A stretch of 7,317 nucleotides of DNA from an uncultured Aquincola sp. (GTDB lineage Bacteria > Pseudomonadota > Gammaproteobacteria > Burkholderiales > Burkholderiaceae). Shown here piece after piece: positions 7,037 to 7,317 of this stretch; positions within the stretch are counted from its first letter, which is position 1; every line of letters starts with the position of its first letter. The stretch is taken from positions 1 through 7,317 of the forward strand of contig CAKZXL010000178.1 of the NCBI GenBank assembly GCA_937883885.1, written 5' to 3'. Under the pieces are notes generated by a model, which searched no databases, was not told where the DNA came from, and saw only the letters and a list, made by a program, of their open reading frames with translations. The translations under genes were made by a program, and so were the position numbers.

Positions 7037-7209
7037 GGAAGCGCTCCTCAGAAAGTTGGTACGGTGAAGGTTTGAAAACTTGGCCAGCAATGTGGCCCCG
7101 GGTCATGCCCGCACATCCACAAGGGGGTAGCGAAGCGTCGAATCTCTGCGTTCTCAGGCTGTCTAGGGCATATGGTCGGTACTTAGCCCGTGCGCGTCTT
7201 GCCCGCCAG
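7037..7209 (-). other. Operon leader and probable promoter region
   Basis: These 173 bp separate the first operon gene from the IS6100 remnant. I find no convincing sigma-70 promoter, no terminator and no tRNA. The dyad-like GGGC...GCCC around 7167-7189 is too short to call. Candidate -35 boxes TTGCAA in the IS6100 repeats have no good -10 box at 16-18 bp. The operon promoter may be weak, activator-dependent, or supplied from within the IS copy to the right. The regulator that would normally sit upstream is absent or was lost at the IS junction. Confidence 0.5.
7044..7048 (-). promoter_or_regulatory. Ribosome binding site fixing the acyl-CoA dehydrogenase start
   Basis: AGGAG (within TGAGGAG) on the minus strand, 7 nt before ATG 7034-7036. 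It decides in favour of this start over the in-frame TTG at 7088-7090, which would add 18 residues that do not look like the family. Confidence 0.85.
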
Positions 7210-7226
7210 GGCTCTGTTGCAAAAAT
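7210..7226 (+). mobile_element. IS6100: 17-bp remnant of an IS6100 left end
   Basis: The bases ggctctgttgcaaaaat contain the 14-bp IS6100 terminal repeat plus AAT. Continuing AAAAAT after the repeat start is what I recall for the left (IRL, transposase-promoter) end, whereas the right end continues AAAGATTGG. The next base starts another full IS6100 repeat, so this is a second IS end directly abutting the first. It matches the following 17 bp at 16 of 17 positions. If it is a left end, the copy it came from pointed its transposase rightwards, in the same orientation as the copy at 1-109. Confidence 0.75.
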
Positions 7227-7240
7227 GGCTCTGTTGCAAA
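7227..7240 (+). repeat. IS6100 right terminal inverted repeat (IRR) of the right-hand copy
   Basis: GGCTCTGTTGCAAA with its outer base at 7227, followed by GATTGGCGGC as at the left-hand IRR. The adjacent 8 bp, 7219-7226 (gcaaaaat), lie inside the 17-bp IS6100 remnant and would be the target duplication if this copy inserted there. Confidence 0.92.
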
Positions 7241-7280
7241 GATTGGCGGCAGTCAGAGGTAGGCTGTCGCTCTGCGCCGA

Positions 7281-7317
7281 TCAGGCGGCTGCTGCGAAAT
7301 GGTGGTTGAGCATGCCC
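7281..7317 (-). CDS. tnpA: IS6100 transposase, C-terminal 11 residues (5' end outside window)
   Basis: The minus strand encodes GMLNHHFAAAA and stops at 7281-7283, identical to the end of the left-hand transposase. Only the tail of the gene is in the window, so whether the copy is intact cannot be seen. Confidence 0.85.
   Translation of the reverse strand, partial: GMLNHHFAAAA

Larger units (their letters stand above)
7227..7317 (-). mobile_element. IS6100: IS6100 right end (partial copy, right flank, inverted relative to left copy)
   Basis: A 91-bp exact inverted copy of bases 19-109. It begins with the terminal repeat at 7227-7240 and runs into the transposase 3' end. The transposase is on the minus strand and reads towards the operon. 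The remainder of the element lies beyond the window. Perfect identity with the left copy shows that both are recent copies of one element. Confidence 0.93.

Noticed and set aside
7037..7090. N-terminal extension of the acyl-CoA dehydrogenase from TTG 7088-7090
   Set aside because: It adds 18 residues unlike the family, lacks a ribosome site and skips the strong AGGAG placed 7 nt before ATG 7034-7036.
7165..7192. Possible operator: half-site TACCGACC with CATATG and short GGGC/GCCC arms
   Set aside because: The dyad is too short and interrupted to distinguish from chance, and no second matching half-site is found at sensible spacing.
110..7226. 8-bp target duplication at the two inner IS6100 junctions
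   Set aside because: aaccatgc, cccgccag and gcaaaaat do not match one another in direct or inverted orientation. Any duplication must involve outer flanks that are not in the window.
7090..7317. Plus-strand frame from ATG 7090-7092, open through the IS6100 remnant to the window end; possible remnant of a divergent regulator
   Set aside because: About 40 residues of unique sequence show no helix-turn-helix or other recognisable feature, and the remainder is IS6100 read antisense.

Overview
The window is a GC-rich (roughly 60-65% by eye), tightly packed catabolic operon bounded on both sides by pieces of the IS6-family insertion sequence IS6100. All six intact genes lie on the minus strand and are read from right to left. 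Protein style, GC content and gene company suggest a betaproteobacterium (Burkholderiales: Alcaligenaceae, Comamonadaceae or Burkholderiaceae-like). This is a guess from composition, because IS6100 itself has a very wide host range. A plasmid or other accessory region of a pollutant- or lipid-degrading strain would fit.

Layout. Bases 1-109 are the right end of an IS6100 copy, with the last 17 transposase codons and the 14-bp terminal repeat. Bases 110-297 are the first 62 codons of a periplasmic ligand-binding protein gene (minus strand), cut off at the IS6100 end. Then, in genomic order but reverse to transcription, come an HSD10-type short-chain dehydrogenase (341-1123), an enoyl-CoA hydratase (1154-1954), a steroid-type 3-ketoacyl-CoA thiolase (1951-3132), an acyl-CoA synthetase (3160-4827), an alpha-methylacyl-CoA racemase-like family III protein (4824-5894) and an acyl-CoA dehydrogenase (5891-7036). 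Bases 7037-7209 are the operon leader. Bases 7210-7226 look like the first 17 bp of an IS6100 left end, followed directly by the right end of another IS6100 copy in reverse orientation (7227-7317).

Function. Together the genes encode a complete activation-plus-beta-oxidation route: CoA ligation, racemisation at C2, alpha,beta-dehydrogenation, hydration, oxidation of the 3-hydroxyl and thiolytic cleavage. The racemase, the HSD10-like dehydrogenase and the LCAD/IVD-like active site of the acyl-CoA dehydrogenase suggest a methyl-branched acyl substrate, such as an isoprenoid or sterol side chain or a 2-methyl-branched acid, with propionyl-CoA as a likely product. The truncated binding protein suggests that an ABC uptake system for the substrate once followed in the operon.

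Evolution. The IS6100 arrangement is the main structural puzzle. Left copy and 17-bp remnant would be directly oriented copies, the classic IS6 translocatable-unit layout, later disrupted by a third inverted copy. Alternatively the segment was inverted by intramolecular IS6100 transposition. The two models predict different sequence just beyond the right edge.
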